Assembly: GCA_025361625.1 (NCBI GenBank)
Contig: JANYKL010000059.1
Coordinates: 1 to 50,386 of the forward strand
Direction: 5' to 3'
DNA length: 50,386 nt
Origin: Acidobacteriaceae bacterium
GTDB taxonomy: Bacteria > Acidobacteriota > Terriglobia > Terriglobales > Acidobacteriaceae
Below the pieces are notes generated by a model. The model was not told the DNA's origin. It was given only the letters and a program-made list of their open reading frames with translations, and searched no databases. The position numbers and the translations under genes are program-made. How positions within the stretch are numbered: position 1 is the first letter of the stretch; the number at the start of each line of letters is the position of its first letter. Below are positions 1-8,762 of the stretch, piece after piece.

Positions 1-1
1 A

Positions 2-733
2 ATATTCGATGCTGAACTTTTCCGGCCCGCTCGCGCGCTCCCTGGCTTCGTAAGCCCGAATCGCGGCTTCCCGCGATTGGCGCGTTTCTCCAAAGTTGCT
101 GTAATCGATTGCCAGCATACTCCACGCCACCGCAAAATTCGGATCCAGTTCCACCGCCCGCTTGTAAAAGGTCAGCGATTGGATTTCGCGCTCCTGGTCA
201 AACTCGGCATTCCCCATGGCGAACGCTTTCAATGCCTCCAATGACGACGTCGTTACCTGATCGATCGGCACATCGTATTTCTGCACCGAGGCTAGCGACT
301 CGCCCAGCTTGCCGCGCATCTTCGACACTGCGCCGCCCAATATTCCTAGTACCTTCTCTTTACTCTCGGCCTGCGCCTGTTCCTGCGCAAGCGAGTCGCC
401 TGTTTTGCAATTGACCGCGTTCAGCGTCACCACATACTGGCTTCCCAGGCCTGCAATCGATCCCGAGAGCATGGCTTTGCTTCCCACTCGCTGGCACAAC
501 TCCCGCGCCACATCGTTTGTCAGCCGCTCATTCGGCTGCCGCCCCATGTATTTCAACGTTTCCTGCACTCGCGACTGTGGGATGACCTGCAGAAACGGTG
601 ATTGCTCCAAATCCACGGCCAGTGCCTGCTTCAAAGTGCCGTCGAATACCTCATCGCTCGTAGTGTTGGCGAAATCCGCGAGAACGACGGTGTCCTTTGC
701 CGAGAGCGCATGAACCGGTTTGGAGCGAAAGTA
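2..733 (-). pseudogene. Detached C-terminal TolB/TPR-type part of the kinase, cut by the left edge
   Basis: Reading the minus strand from 733 in the frame shifted relative to the kinase gives an uninterrupted reading frame to the left edge. It starts [20 protein letters not shown] and goes on with blocks such as [33 protein letters not shown] and TSSLEALKAFAMGN. From memory, this is the standard extracytoplasmic domain (TolB-like, then tetratricopeptide helices) that follows the transmembrane helix in acidobacterial Ser/Thr kinases. It has no start codon of its own directly after the helix, so it belongs to the kinase at 631-1908. The frames are restored by a one-base insertion or by loss of two bases near 733-740. 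The 3' end lies outside the window. Confidence 0.75.
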
Positions 734-1908
734 GAGACCCCAGCTACGACCAACGTGAGCAAGACTGCAGCGGTCGCGAAAATCGGAAGGCGCGATTTCT
801 TCGCCGGGACAAATACCCGCGAGGCACCTGAGGCCGACGCGGCTGCAACGACTCCCGACGATGATGAGAATGATGGCGAAGAATGCGCAGCAGAAGATCC
901 TGCTGCAACAGCTCCATTCGACGATGGGAGCCGTTGAGCGGTCTCCGGAACGGATTCCGCGGAATTGGGCGCAGCCGTTGCAACGTAAGATCCAGATTCC
1001 TGTGCGGCTTGTACCGAGCCCGAGCTGTGGGCCAACCGGCCTGATTCAGTATCACGCTTCAACCGCTGAAGATCGGTGCGAATGTCGGATGCGTGCTGGT
1101 AGCGGAGATTGCGATCTTTTTCCAAAGCCTTGAAAATAATGTCCTCAAGTTTTGCCGGCAGATCGCGGTTGAAACGAACGGGCGGAGGCGGAACAGAATC
1201 GAGGATGGATTTGAAGATGACTCCGGAACTCTCGCCGTGAAAGGGCATGGCGCCTGTCGCCATTTCGTATAGCACAGCTCCAAACGAAAAAAGGTCAGTG
1301 CGAGAATCTAATTCCTTGGCGCGCACCTGCTCGGGCGACATATAAGCAACTGTTCCAACCATGGTGCCGGGGCTGGTAAGGTCTTTTTCACCCAACGAAA
1401 CTGTCTGAGTGTTGAGACTGGCAGAGGAACTGTCCGCGAGACTGACTTTCGCCAAGCCGAAATCCAGAATCTTGGCGTGTCCGCGTTTGGTGACGAAGAT
1501 GTTGGCCGGCTTGATATCGCGATGCACGATCCCTTCCGCGTGAGCGGCGTCGAGCGCGTCCGCGACTTCGATGGCAAGCGGGAGCATCACTTCCAGATCC
1601 AGTGGACGGCCGGCAATGCGGTGCTTGAGCGTCATGCCGTCCAGGAATTCCATGGCGATGAATGCCTGTCCATCCTCCTCGCCGATGTCGTAAATGGTGC
1701 AGATGTTTGGATGATTGAGGGCGGACGCCGCTTGAGCCTCGCGTTGGAAACGCCCAAGCGCCTGCGAATCGCGAGCTACCTCATCGGGAAGGAATTTGAG
1801 GGCAACGAACCGTCGGAGTCGAGTGTCTTCCGCTTTATAAACCACGCCCATGCCCCCGCCCCCAAGCCTTTCGACGATGCGGTAATGCGAAATGGTTTGG
1901 CCGATCAT
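631..1908 (-). CDS. Ser/Thr protein kinase (N-terminal part of a frameshifted gene)
   Basis: Cytoplasmic eukaryotic-like Ser/Thr kinase with a membrane anchor. Visible motifs are the glycine loop GGGGMG (residues 16-21), the ATP lysine in VALKF (K38), the catalytic HRDIKPAN loop near 130, DFGLAK near 150 and MSPEQ in the activation segment. A Ser/Pro/Ala-rich linker follows, then one hydrophobic helix at about 375-397. The last roughly 30 residues of this frame (Arg/Ser/Thr rich) do not look like real protein. The normal continuation of this acidobacterial family starts in another frame near 733, so translation here ends in an out-of-frame tail with its stop at 631. Either the gene is a pseudogene or there is a base error near 733-740. 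The kinase domain itself appears complete. The ATG at 1908 fits the family start. Confidence 0.85.
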   Translation of the reverse strand: MIGQTISHYRIVERLGGGGMGVVYKAEDTRLRRFVALKFLPDEVARDSQALGRFQREAQAASALNHPNICTIYDIGEEDGQAFIAMEFLDGMTLKHRIAGRPLDLEVMLPLAIEVADALDAAHAEGIVHRDIKPANIFVTKRGHAKILDFGLAKVSLADSSSASLNTQTVSLGEKDLTSPGTMVGTVAYMSPEQVRAKELDSRTDLFSFGAVLYEMATGAMPFHGESSGVIFKSILDSVPPPPVRFNRDLPAKLEDIIFKALEKDRNLRYQHASDIRTDLQRLKRDTESGRLAHSSGSVQAAQESGSYVATAAPNSAESVPETAQRLPSSNGAVAAGSSAAHSSPSFSSSSGVVAAASASGASRVFVPAKKSRLPIFATAAVLLTLVVAGVSTFAPNRFMRSRQRTPSFSRISPTLRAMRYSTAL

Positions 1909-2340
1909 GGTGGCGAATCTTACGTTGGAGAATCGCGCAAGTCAATGACTTCCGGGAGGTTGACAGTGTTCTGCAAGGGCTGTTGGCGGGAAATCGCCTC
2001 CTAACAATTGTTCCAACCGCCGATCTTGTAACTCCCCATTGTTCGTTTTCTACGTCCGTATCTACAAATGCACTTTGTTGGAAGTCCGGGTGATACTCAC
2101 AATTTGTAGTCAACATGTCTGGCTGTCTCTTGCGAGGAGCTAAACCAGACATTTCACGTGCTATGGAAAGCGGGAAGACTATTTAATGCTGCTCGCGCCC
2201 CTAGAAAAAATGTATATAAGTCGCTTGCCGGGAGAGCTTTTGGTCTTTGATTTCATCCTGGGCGCGATGCACATGGGTTTTGAAGTGAAACGACAGTTGC
2301 CGAAATATTAAGCCTACTGCGTGAGGCGAAGGCATTGTCG
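1909..2340. other. Intergenic region with kinase promoter side and an inverted repeat
   Basis: This 430-base gap lies between the start of the leftward kinase and the end of the leftward cupin gene. It holds a perfect 8-bp inverted repeat at 2115-2122 and 2145-2152 (listed separately). No reading frame with protein-like composition was seen, and no clear terminator follows the cupin gene. Confidence 0.5.
2115..2152. repeat. Inverted repeat ATGTCTGG / CCAGACAT
   Basis: The arms at 2115-2122 and 2145-2152 are perfect reverse complements separated by 22 bases. They lie about 200 bases upstream of the kinase start codon. They could be two operator half-sites or a weak hairpin. No regulator is adjacent, so the function is not known. 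Confidence 0.4.
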
Positions 2341-3072
2341 CTAGCCGGATGCAACGACGAGCAATCGGGCCCATGCCCCCGCTACAAACTTAAGATCATA
2401 GATTTCAGCTGGGAGTAGGGCGATCGTGTCCCACGCGTCAACAGAGGTTAACCGGGTGTCGGTGCCCGTGATGGTCGCGATTCGCTCGGCGGGTTCGCCT
2501 TGGATGAAATGAAGCGCTTCGACCTTGTCATGCGACACATCGTTTGAGGAGAGCGCGACTTCGCTCTGTCGCGCATCGATAGCCACGAGTCGTAACCGTA
2601 GTCGCTCCGCATAGGCCGGTTCGTCCAGCAAGACTGTGAGGTTCGCGCCTTCAACCATTCTTCTGGAGGAAAATATTTTTGGCGGACGAGTGCCGATGGG
2701 AGTTGCCCTGGCATAGGCCACGTCCGCAGCGCTTTGCGGAGTGAGCTTGTAGGCGGCGTGCGGAGGTAGATAGGCTGCGCAGGCAACGCCCCCGTTTACA
2801 GTCGAAGCCGACAGAGTGAAAGTGCGCTGGTTTTCTTTCCAATTGTCACTGCGGATCATGAGTTCGATCGATCCTGATAGCACAACGATAAAAACCTCAT
2901 CGTCTTCGGCGTGGCCATCGATGACCGAACCCGCCTCGAATTGATAAATTCGCAATGTGCGCAGGTTGGCAAAGCCTGTTTTGGCTTGGTCGATGTCTAC
3001 GGGGCGCCGGACTGGAGCCTCGACTCCGGCTATCTCCACGCGCCGGTCATGGTCAGGCTTGATAAGAAGCAT
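2341..3072 (-). CDS. Cupin-fold protein, IolB/KduI-like (tentative)
   Basis: A soluble 243-residue protein without signal peptide. The middle region GHAEDDEVFIVVLSGSIEL (about residues 53-71) is a cupin strand pair, and a second similar half follows near 185-205 (DKVEALHFIQGEP), so this is a two-cupin protein. Length and layout resemble 5-deoxyglucuronate isomerase (IolB) and KduI-type isomerases, which act on uronate-derived sugars, but the metal-binding histidines of IolB cannot be placed with confidence. It starts 9 bases after the GH4 gene in the same direction and is the last gene of the leftward set. An isomerase or binding role in sugar-acid breakdown is inferred from this context; a plain cupin of unknown role is the alternative. 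Confidence 0.6.
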   Translation of the reverse strand: MLLIKPDHDRRVEIAGVEAPVRRPVDIDQAKTGFANLRTLRIYQFEAGSVIDGHAEDDEVFIVVLSGSIELMIRSDNWKENQRTFTLSASTVNGGVACAAYLPPHAAYKLTPQSAADVAYARATPIGTRPPKIFSSRRMVEGANLTVLLDEPAYAERLRLRLVAIDARQSEVALSSNDVSHDKVEALHFIQGEPAERIATITGTDTRLTSVDAWDTIALLPAEIYDLKFVAGAWARLLVVASG

Positions 3073-3081
3073 CGTTAGTTC

Positions 3082-4455
3082 TCATGAAAACTGCGGGAGA
3101 TGGATTTTGTGCGCCTCAATCAAATCGCGCGCCAACGCGGCCGCATCGTCGGGGTCGCTGATTGATCCATCCGCAATGAGGGCTTCGACGAAGAGGTCGA
3201 AGTTGCCACTTAGCGCGGCTTCGACGGTGAGCTCGATAGCTGCGATCTTCGCTAATAATTTCGCAGTGAGAGCGAGCGGGAGTGCTGGCGACTGCAGCGC
3301 CATGAATCCCGCGCCACCCGCCGAGGCCGGCATCTCCAGCACGGCGTCGGCTGGTAGTCCGGGCACAGCGCTTTGGTTCGGCATGTTAACTGAGTACACG
3401 AAGCGCTGGTCGCACTGAAGCGACTTCATGATTTGCACGAGTTGCTCGGATTCTCCGGGCACGTTATCGAAATACGAAAGCGGCAAAGGGTTCGAAGATT
3501 GAGCGACCGCGAGCATTTCTGCAAACCAGCTGTCACCCAAAGCTATCCGATCGTCGATGGGGAAGGCATCGACTCCGAGAGTGCGTCCATAGTATCGGCC
3601 TTGGGGGAATCGCTCCGGAAAGAATTCAGTGATGTGACGATCAATCGCGACCGGAAAGACTCCGTAGCGGTCATAGATTGACCACGCAAAGGGATCGTCT
3701 GAATAGCGCGACGGGCGGCCCGAAACCACGTTCGGCCAGTCCTTTTTGTCGCGGACTTCCTGCTTCACGAGGGAGCGCTGCTCGTCTAGTTTTGCCTTGA
3801 TCATCGGCGTAGCGTCCTTGCCGTCACACAAAATGCTGGTCAGGAACGTCAGGTGATTGAGTCCCACCCCGAAGCTCGAAATGCTAGATTCTTCCTTGCC
3901 GAGAAACTTCGCTAGTACTCCCTCAACGTAATGAACGCCGTGACAAAGGCCGATGACCGGCACGCCCGTCTTGACCCGAATGGCGCGGCATATGGCCGTC
4001 ATTGGATTGGAATAATTGAGAAAATAGGCACTTGGGCAAAGGTCGGCAATGTCTTGAGCGATCGCCACCATTTGAGGGATCATTCGCATCGCCCGCGAGA
4101 TCCCGCCTGGCATAACCGTGTCCCCGACCGGCTGGAAAATTTTATGTTTGCGCGGAATCTGTACGTCGAGTTCCCATCCGCGCCGGCCCCCAACCGCGAT
4201 TGTGGTAACAACAAAATTTGCGTGCTTCAAAACTTCGCGGCGATCAGTGGTTGAAACGACGGGAAAACTTACCCCTTTGAAGGCCAACATCTTGCGAACC
4301 AGACGATCAACGGCGTCGAGAGTGACGGGATCAATGTCGACGAGCGCAAGTTCCCAGCGATCAGCCTCTCCGCTCAGAATGAGATCGGCAACCAGCCGCT
4401 GCGTGAAGACGGTGCTGCCGGCCCCGATGAGAACGAGTTTGGAGCGTTCGGTCAA
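3082..4455 (-). CDS. Glycoside hydrolase family 4 (NAD- and Mn-dependent glycosidase)
   Basis: GH4 enzymes cleave alpha- or beta-glycosides, including those of galacturonate and glucuronate, by an NAD+/Mn2+ redox-elimination mechanism in the cytoplasm. The sequence shows the N-terminal nucleotide-binding motif GAGSTVFTQ (residues 12-20), LVDIDP at the end of the second strand, LNYSNPM near 146-152, the metal-ligand CHG near 170 and GLNHLTF near 200. At 457 residues it matches the family. The start is a TTG at 4455, preceded by a strong GGGAGG 5-6 bases upstream; no ATG fits. Substrate cannot be read from the sequence. The neighbouring sugar-acid enzymes favour a uronide (alpha-galacturonidase type), which is inference. 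It is second in the leftward set, 66 bases after the dehydrogenase. Confidence 0.85.
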   Translation of the reverse strand: MTERSKLVLIGAGSTVFTQRLVADLILSGEADRWELALVDIDPVTLDAVDRLVRKMLAFKGVSFPVVSTTDRREVLKHANFVVTTIAVGGRRGWELDVQIPRKHKIFQPVGDTVMPGGISRAMRMIPQMVAIAQDIADLCPSAYFLNYSNPMTAICRAIRVKTGVPVIGLCHGVHYVEGVLAKFLGKEESSISSFGVGLNHLTFLTSILCDGKDATPMIKAKLDEQRSLVKQEVRDKKDWPNVVSGRPSRYSDDPFAWSIYDRYGVFPVAIDRHITEFFPERFPQGRYYGRTLGVDAFPIDDRIALGDSWFAEMLAVAQSSNPLPLSYFDNVPGESEQLVQIMKSLQCDQRFVYSVNMPNQSAVPGLPADAVLEMPASAGGAGFMALQSPALPLALTAKLLAKIAAIELTVEAALSGNFDLFVEALIADGSISDPDDAAALARDLIEAHKIHLPQFS

Positions 4456-4521
4456 GATGGCCTCCCTACGATAAAGACAAAGATAATGACAAATCTGAAG
4501 CTCGAAGCAGTTTGCATTGTC

Positions 4522-5526
4522 TCAATGAAATACTTTCGTCGCTGCGGCAGTGGGATTGATGGCGTCTGGCGGAATATTTCCCCGGAGCACTTCGAGCGCG
4601 TTCTTTGCCGCGCGCACAGCGGCGGCTAACTTGCCACCCCGTGTGAGGCCGGCCTGATGTGGGGTGAGCACTACGTTTTCAAGGTCAAAGAGCGGAGATC
4701 GAATCACAGGCTCGTGGTTGAAGACGTCAATACCTGCACCCGCAATCTGATTTGCTCGCAGCGCTTTCACCAGGGCACTTTCGTCGACTAATTCTCCGCG
4801 GGCGATGTTAATCAGATAGGCAGAAGGCTTCATGAGCGCCAGTTCTCGAGCGCCAATCATGAATCGAGTCTCGTTCGACAGAGAGGCGAAAAGGCAGACG
4901 ATATCCGATTGCGTGAGTGTCTCATCGAGGGATGCGTATTCGATTCCATACTGCCTTGCGATTGCGGCATCCTCGGTTCGGGTGTGGACCACGATGCGCA
5001 CTCCGAAGGCGCGAGCGCGAGTCACGAAGGCTTTTGCAATCTGCCCAAAACCAATGACACCGACGACCGATCCATGAACGTCCATGCTGGTCTGGGTGCG
5101 GCTGGCCCATAACCCAGCTCTGATTGCGCGGTCGCCGGTTCGAATCTGCCGCACTACGCTCAGCATCAATCCCATCGCAAACTCGGCGCACTGTTCCGCG
5201 TTCACCCCCTTGACGTTAGTCACTAACACGCCTCGGCGGGTAGCCTCGTCAACGTCGACGTTATCGGAGCCTGAAGTATGCAGTGCAATCACGCGTAGGT
5301 TCGGCGCGAGATCGAAGTGTGATGACTCAATCCCCAACACGCGTCCCATGACAACGGCGTGGGCTTGCTGAAGAGCATTGCGATGTTCGGCCGAGAGGTC
5401 GATCCAGGAGATGAGATCTTCAACATAAGTGACATGATGACCGGAACTATCGAGCGTCGCGACTGCTTCGGGCATCGTGTGAAAGCTGTCGGAGATGACG
5501 ACGAGCGGTTGCGAATTCATATCCAT
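4522..5526 (-). CDS. D-isomer 2-hydroxyacid dehydrogenase (NAD-binding)
   Basis: Cytoplasmic NAD(P)-dependent dehydrogenase of the SerA/D-lactate dehydrogenase superfamily, interconverting a 2-hydroxyacid and a 2-ketoacid. It has the Rossmann motif GVIGFGQIA near residue 157 and the conserved catalytic set: Arg in NIARGELVDE, Glu in FNHEPV and His in LTPHQAGLT. At 334 residues the length is normal. The start may be the ATG at 5526 or 5520 (MDMN). It is the first gene of the leftward set and faces the FAH-family gene across a 180-base promoter region with a LacI-type palindrome. A role in oxidising or reducing a sugar acid of this pathway is inferred; 3-phosphoglycerate dehydrogenase is less likely because the C-terminal regulatory domain is missing. 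Confidence 0.85.
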   Translation of the reverse strand: MDMNSQPLVVISDSFHTMPEAVATLDSSGHHVTYVEDLISWIDLSAEHRNALQQAHAVVMGRVLGIESSHFDLAPNLRVIALHTSGSDNVDVDEATRRGVLVTNVKGVNAEQCAEFAMGLMLSVVRQIRTGDRAIRAGLWASRTQTSMDVHGSVVGVIGFGQIAKAFVTRARAFGVRIVVHTRTEDAAIARQYGIEYASLDETLTQSDIVCLFASLSNETRFMIGARELALMKPSAYLINIARGELVDESALVKALRANQIAGAGIDVFNHEPVIRSPLFDLENVVLTPHQAGLTRGGKLAAAVRAAKNALEVLRGNIPPDAINPTAAATKVFH

Positions 5527-5589
5527 CTTTTTGGATCGTTATAAGGCGATTCGGATTAAACTGCGACGCATTTCCGGGATTGCTGCTAG

Positions 5590-5595
5590 ATTATA
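5590..5595 (-). promoter_or_regulatory. -10 box (TATAAT) for the leftward dehydrogenase/GH4/cupin set
   Basis: The minus strand reads a perfect TATAAT at 5595-5590, about 65 bases before the dehydrogenase start. The upstream stretch where the -35 box would lie is inside the palindrome at 5602-5619, and no good -35 match is visible. A regulator bound there would cover the spacer and -35 region. Confidence 0.5.
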
Positions 5596-5601
5596 TCTGC
5601 C

Positions 5602-5619
5602 TATGCATGCGCTTGCATA
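5602..5619. promoter_or_regulatory. LacI-family-type operator palindrome
   Basis: TATGCATGCGCTTGCATA is palindromic at 16 of 18 positions with a central GCGC. That is the architecture of LacI/GalR-family operators (a central CpG flanked by symmetric half-sites). It lies between the divergent dehydrogenase and FAH genes, next to the TATAAT box of the leftward promoter. A LacI-family regulator gene is at 19986-21023, and similar boxes occur at 19801-19827 and 21251-21262. Binding is inferred. Confidence 0.6.
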
Positions 5620-5636
5620 AGCCATTTTACGCTTTT

Positions 5637-5650
5637 GGCTGGAGCCAGCC
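5637..5650. repeat. Small hairpin GGCTGG-ag-CCAGCC in the FAH leader
   Basis: A 6-bp perfect stem with a 2-base loop followed by TTTT, between the operator at 5602 and the FAH start at 5706. It could stall or attenuate transcription, but the T-run is short. The call is structural only. Confidence 0.3.
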
Positions 5651-5705
5651 TTTTGAACGACGCACTAAACCGGGAACTTTCGATCATCCGCGAGCCAACG
5701 ATCTC

Positions 5706-6584
5706 ATGAAGCTTTTACGGTACGGTGCAAGTGGTTCGGAACGCCCCGGCATTCTAGACAACGACCAACAGGTTCGAGATCTGTCAGCTCATGTCGACGA
5801 CGTCGGGAGCAAAACATTGCTGCCCGATGAATTGATTCGCCTGTCGACGCTGGACGTGAAAGACCTGCCGCTCGTTCCGGGCCGACCCCGGCTGGGACCC
5901 TGCGTTTCGACAGTTGGAAAGTTTATCTGCATCGGCCTTAATTACTCCGACCACGCCGCAGAAGCGGGTATGGTGATTCCGCCCGAGCCTATCGTTTTCA
6001 TGAAGGCGACATCCGCGATCATCGGCCCGAATGATGACATTGAGATTCCTTTGGGCGGAAAGAAGAGTGACTGGGAAGCGGAACTCGGCGTCATTATAGG
6101 AGCGCCGGCGAAATATGTTTCAGAAGAGAATGCGCTTCATCATGTGGCTGGCTACTGCATCGTGAACGACCTGAGCGAACGCGTCTTCCAGTTCGATCAC
6201 CAGGGGCAATGGACAAAGGGGAAGTCGCACGACACGTTTGGGCCGATCGGCCCGTGGTTCGTAACGCGCGATGAAGTCCCGGATCCGCAGAAACTCTCCG
6301 TAAAACTTGATGTAAATGGCCACCGCTATCAAGATGGTTCGACTTCCACAATGGTTTACACAGTGAAGTTTCTGGTTGCCTACCTCTCCCGCTTCATGAC
6401 GCTGCATCCCGGCGACGTGATTGCCACGGGGACTCCGCCCGGAGTGGGAATGGGACAAAAACCGCCGGTATTTTTGAAGGCCGGAGATCGCGTGAAGACG
6501 GTCATCTCAGGATTGGGTGAGCAGCATCAGCTCGTCATTGCTCAGCACGCGCCGCGCAGTCAAGATAACGAGCTCTCGCTATGA
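5706..6584 (+). CDS. Fumarylacetoacetate-hydrolase-family protein
   Basis: Soluble enzyme of the FAH fold. The family includes 2,4-diketo-3-deoxy-L-fuconate hydrolase, 2-keto-3-deoxy-D-arabinonate dehydratase and ureidoglycolate-type lyases. Visible are the start MKLLRYGASGSERPGILD, typical of the sugar-acid group, IGLNYSDHAAEAG near residue 78, the metal-binding block (EAELGVIIG near 125, then YCIVNDLSER near 150) and TGTPPGVGMG near 245. The frame is open upstream to 5580, but the family N-terminus begins at 5706 and the operator at 5602 lies inside the longer version, so 5706 (292 residues) is preferred. Its last bases overlap the dehydratase start as ATGA, so the two are co-translated. 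Probable role: cleaving or hydrating the 2-keto-3-deoxy acid made by the dehydratase. Confidence 0.85.
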   Translation: MKLLRYGASGSERPGILDNDQQVRDLSAHVDDVGSKTLLPDELIRLSTLDVKDLPLVPGRPRLGPCVSTVGKFICIGLNYSDHAAEAGMVIPPEPIVFMKATSAIIGPNDDIEIPLGGKKSDWEAELGVIIGAPAKYVSEENALHHVAGYCIVNDLSERVFQFDHQGQWTKGKSHDTFGPIGPWFVTRDEVPDPQKLSVKLDVNGHRYQDGSTSTMVYTVKFLVAYLSRFMTLHPGDVIATGTPPGVGMGQKPPVFLKAGDRVKTVISGLGEQHQLVIAQHAPRSQDNELSL

Positions 6585-8308
6585 CCGGTATGAAACAGCT
6601 TCGTAGTCAATCGTGGTTTGCGCGCCAGGACAAGAATGGTTTTTACTATCGCTCCTGGCTGAAGAACCGAGGACTTCCGCAAGACCAGTTCGATGGTCGG
6701 CCGGTGATCGGCATTTGCAACACGTGGTCCGAACTCACTCCCTGTAACACCCATTTCAAGACGATCGCCGATCATGTGCGTTGGGGCGTGCTCGAGGCGG
6801 GAGGCTTTCCGCTTGAGTTTCCCGTGATGTCGCTCGGAGAAACCATGCTGCGACCTACGGCGATGCTCTATCGCAATCTCGCATCGATGGAGGTTGAGGA
6901 ATCTATACGGGCTAATCCGCTGGACGGTGTTGTGTTACTGATGGGCTGTGATAAGACAACGCCGGCACTGTTGATGGGGGCCGCGAGCGTCGATGTTCCG
7001 ACAATCGGCATCTCGGGCGGACCGATGTTGCGCGGGGTTTATAAGGGTAGTTATATCGGCTCGGGAACAAACACGATTTCCATGAGCGAACAATTGCGCT
7101 CGGGTGAAATTACACTCTCCGAATATCACGAAGCAGAATCGTGCATGCATCGTTCGCAAGGGCATTGCATGACGATGGGGACAGCGTCGACGATGGCGTG
7201 CCTGGTGGAAGCGCTGGGTATGGGGATGCCCGGCAACGCCGCCATTCCCGCCGTTGATGCGCGCCGAAATTTGCTTTCGCGTTTGGCAGGCCGCAGGATC
7301 GTCGAGATGGTGAAGCAGGATGTGGTGCTGTCGAAGATCATCACCCGCGAGGCGCTTGAAAATGCCGTGCGAGTGAATGCTGGCATTGGCGGGTCGACCA
7401 ACGCCGTAATCCATCTCATCGCCCTGGCGCGCCGTCTCGGTATCAAAATGGATCTTGACGATTGGGATAACCTCGGTCGCGGCATTCCGTGCCTGCTCAA
7501 TATCATGCCTTCGGGCAAGTTTTTGATGGAAGACTTCTTCGAAGCGGGGGGCTTGCCGGCGATCATTCGCGAGCTCGGCGCGCGAGATTTTCTGCATAAG
7601 GACGCGCTCACCGTGAACGGCCAGACGATTTGGGACAACAACAAAGACGCGCCTTGCTGGAACCGCGATGTGATTCATGAATTCGATACGCCGTTCAAGC
7701 CGGTTGGCGGCATTGCTGTACTGAAGGGAAATCTTGCTCCGGATGGCGCGGTGCTCAAGCCGTCTGCTGCCTCGCCTGCGCTAATGAAACATACGGGCCG
7801 AGCTGTGGTGTTTGAGTCGATCGAAGACCTGCGTGCGCGCATTAACGACGACGCACTCGACATCGATGAGCACTGCGTCATGGTTTTGAAAAATTGCGGA
7901 CCAAAAGGGTATCCGGGGATGGCTGAGGTTGGCAACTTGCCTCTTCCGCCAAAACTTCTACAGCGCGGGATCACTGACATGGTGCGGATTTCTGATGCGC
8001 GCATGTCGGGGACTGCATACGGAACGGTCGTGTTACACTGCGCCCCGGAAGCGGCCGCCGGCGGGCCGCTCGCTCTCGTAAGAAATGGCGACCTGATCTC
8101 GCTTGATGTGGAAGCACGTACGCTGACCCTGGAAGTAGCCGACGAGGAACTTGATCGTCGCAGGGCAGAGTGGCGTGCTCCGACGGCTAAATCGAATCGC
8201 GGTTACGTCAAGCTGTATGTCGATCACGTCAATCAGGCGAACGACGGCGCGGACTTCGATTTTCTCGTAGGCGGGAGCGGTTCGGGCGTGCCCCGCGATA
8301 ATTTTTAG
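6581..8308 (+). CDS. IlvD/Edd-family sugar-acid dehydratase
   Basis: Dehydrates an aldonic acid to its 2-keto-3-deoxy form using an iron-sulfur cluster and Mg2+. The cluster cysteines of the family are present: C55 (ELTPCNTH), C123 (MGCDKTTP) and C196 (SQGHCMTMGTAS). The N-terminus (QSWFARQDKNGFYYRSWLK) matches the L-arabinonate/pentonate dehydratase branch rather than biosynthetic IlvD, and 575 residues is the normal size. It overlaps the FAH gene by 4 bases (ATGA). With the FAH enzyme it makes a two-step non-phosphorylating route: aldonate to 2-keto-3-deoxyaldonate to a smaller keto acid or semialdehyde. The actual sugar acid (arabinonate, galactonate, fuconate or another) cannot be read from the sequence. 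Confidence 0.9.
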   Translation: MTGMKQLRSQSWFARQDKNGFYYRSWLKNRGLPQDQFDGRPVIGICNTWSELTPCNTHFKTIADHVRWGVLEAGGFPLEFPVMSLGETMLRPTAMLYRNLASMEVEESIRANPLDGVVLLMGCDKTTPALLMGAASVDVPTIGISGGPMLRGVYKGSYIGSGTNTISMSEQLRSGEITLSEYHEAESCMHRSQGHCMTMGTASTMACLVEALGMGMPGNAAIPAVDARRNLLSRLAGRRIVEMVKQDVVLSKIITREALENAVRVNAGIGGSTNAVIHLIALARRLGIKMDLDDWDNLGRGIPCLLNIMPSGKFLMEDFFEAGGLPAIIRELGARDFLHKDALTVNGQTIWDNNKDAPCWNRDVIHEFDTPFKPVGGIAVLKGNLAPDGAVLKPSAASPALMKHTGRAVVFESIEDLRARINDDALDIDEHCVMVLKNCGPKGYPGMAEVGNLPLPPKLLQRGITDMVRISDARMSGTAYGTVVLHCAPEAAAGGPLALVRNGDLISLDVEARTLTLEVADEELDRRRAEWRAPTAKSNRGYVKLYVDHVNQANDGADFDFLVGGSGSGVPRDNF

Positions 8309-8327
8309 GCGTGAAGGAGCAGAGACC

Positions 8328-8762
8328 ATGATCAATCGGCGCGGAGCAATTGTCGCCATGGGAGCCGCAGCCATCGGCGCGGTGCCATCGAATTCAAAGC
8401 TCGTGCGACTGCTGCAATGGGCCGTGACCCAGGCCGAACGTGGGTCTCACGCCGCCCAAACCGATGCTGCCGACAAAGCGATTGACGATCGTTTGCGGCA
8501 GGATCTCGCTTCTCCTACTGCGTATTCCGAAGAGGGCGTTCCAGTATTTCTCGCTTGCGAAGATCTAGTGAGTGGCAAGAATTCGCCAAAGGCGAACGCC
8601 GCGCTTACAGCATTTAACGCGACCCTGGCTTCGGAGTTGCGTAAAACTTCCGAGAGTTGGAAGCGTATCCATTTAAATGCCCCGGAGGGTGATGTGGCCA
8701 AGGTGATTGAAGTGCTCGCGCATCGCGATTTCGACCATGGCGGGATGGAGACGCAGCAATGA
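8328..8762 (+). CDS. Uncharacterised 144-residue protein with a signal-like N-terminus
   Basis: I do not recognise this family. The N-terminus has a twin arginine and a short Ala/Gly-rich hydrophobic stretch (INRRGAIVAMGAAAIGA), which could be a weak Tat or Sec signal. The rest is Ala/Glu-rich and predicted helical, with one cysteine (FLACEDL) and an acidic/His end (HRDFDHGG). A good Shine-Dalgarno (AGGAG) sits 7 bases before the ATG. It starts 19 bases after the dehydratase and overlaps the deacetylase gene by 4 bases (ATGA), so it is a genuine member of the operon and is translated together with the deacetylase. A partner or localisation factor for the deacetylase is possible but unsupported. 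Confidence 0.6.
   Translation: MINRRGAIVAMGAAAIGAVPSNSKLVRLLQWAVTQAERGSHAAQTDAADKAIDDRLRQDLASPTAYSEEGVPVFLACEDLVSGKNSPKANAALTAFNATLASELRKTSESWKRIHLNAPEGDVAKVIEVLAHRDFDHGGMETQQ

Noticed and set aside
1477-2004. Long rightward frame antisense to the kinase
   Set aside because: It mirrors the codon pattern of the kinase on the other strand, including the conserved catalytic region, so it is a shadow.
5580-5705. Upstream extension of the FAH-family protein by 42 residues
   Set aside because: The extension does not resemble the family, lacks a ribosome-binding site and contains the operator palindrome; the family N-terminus starts at 5706.
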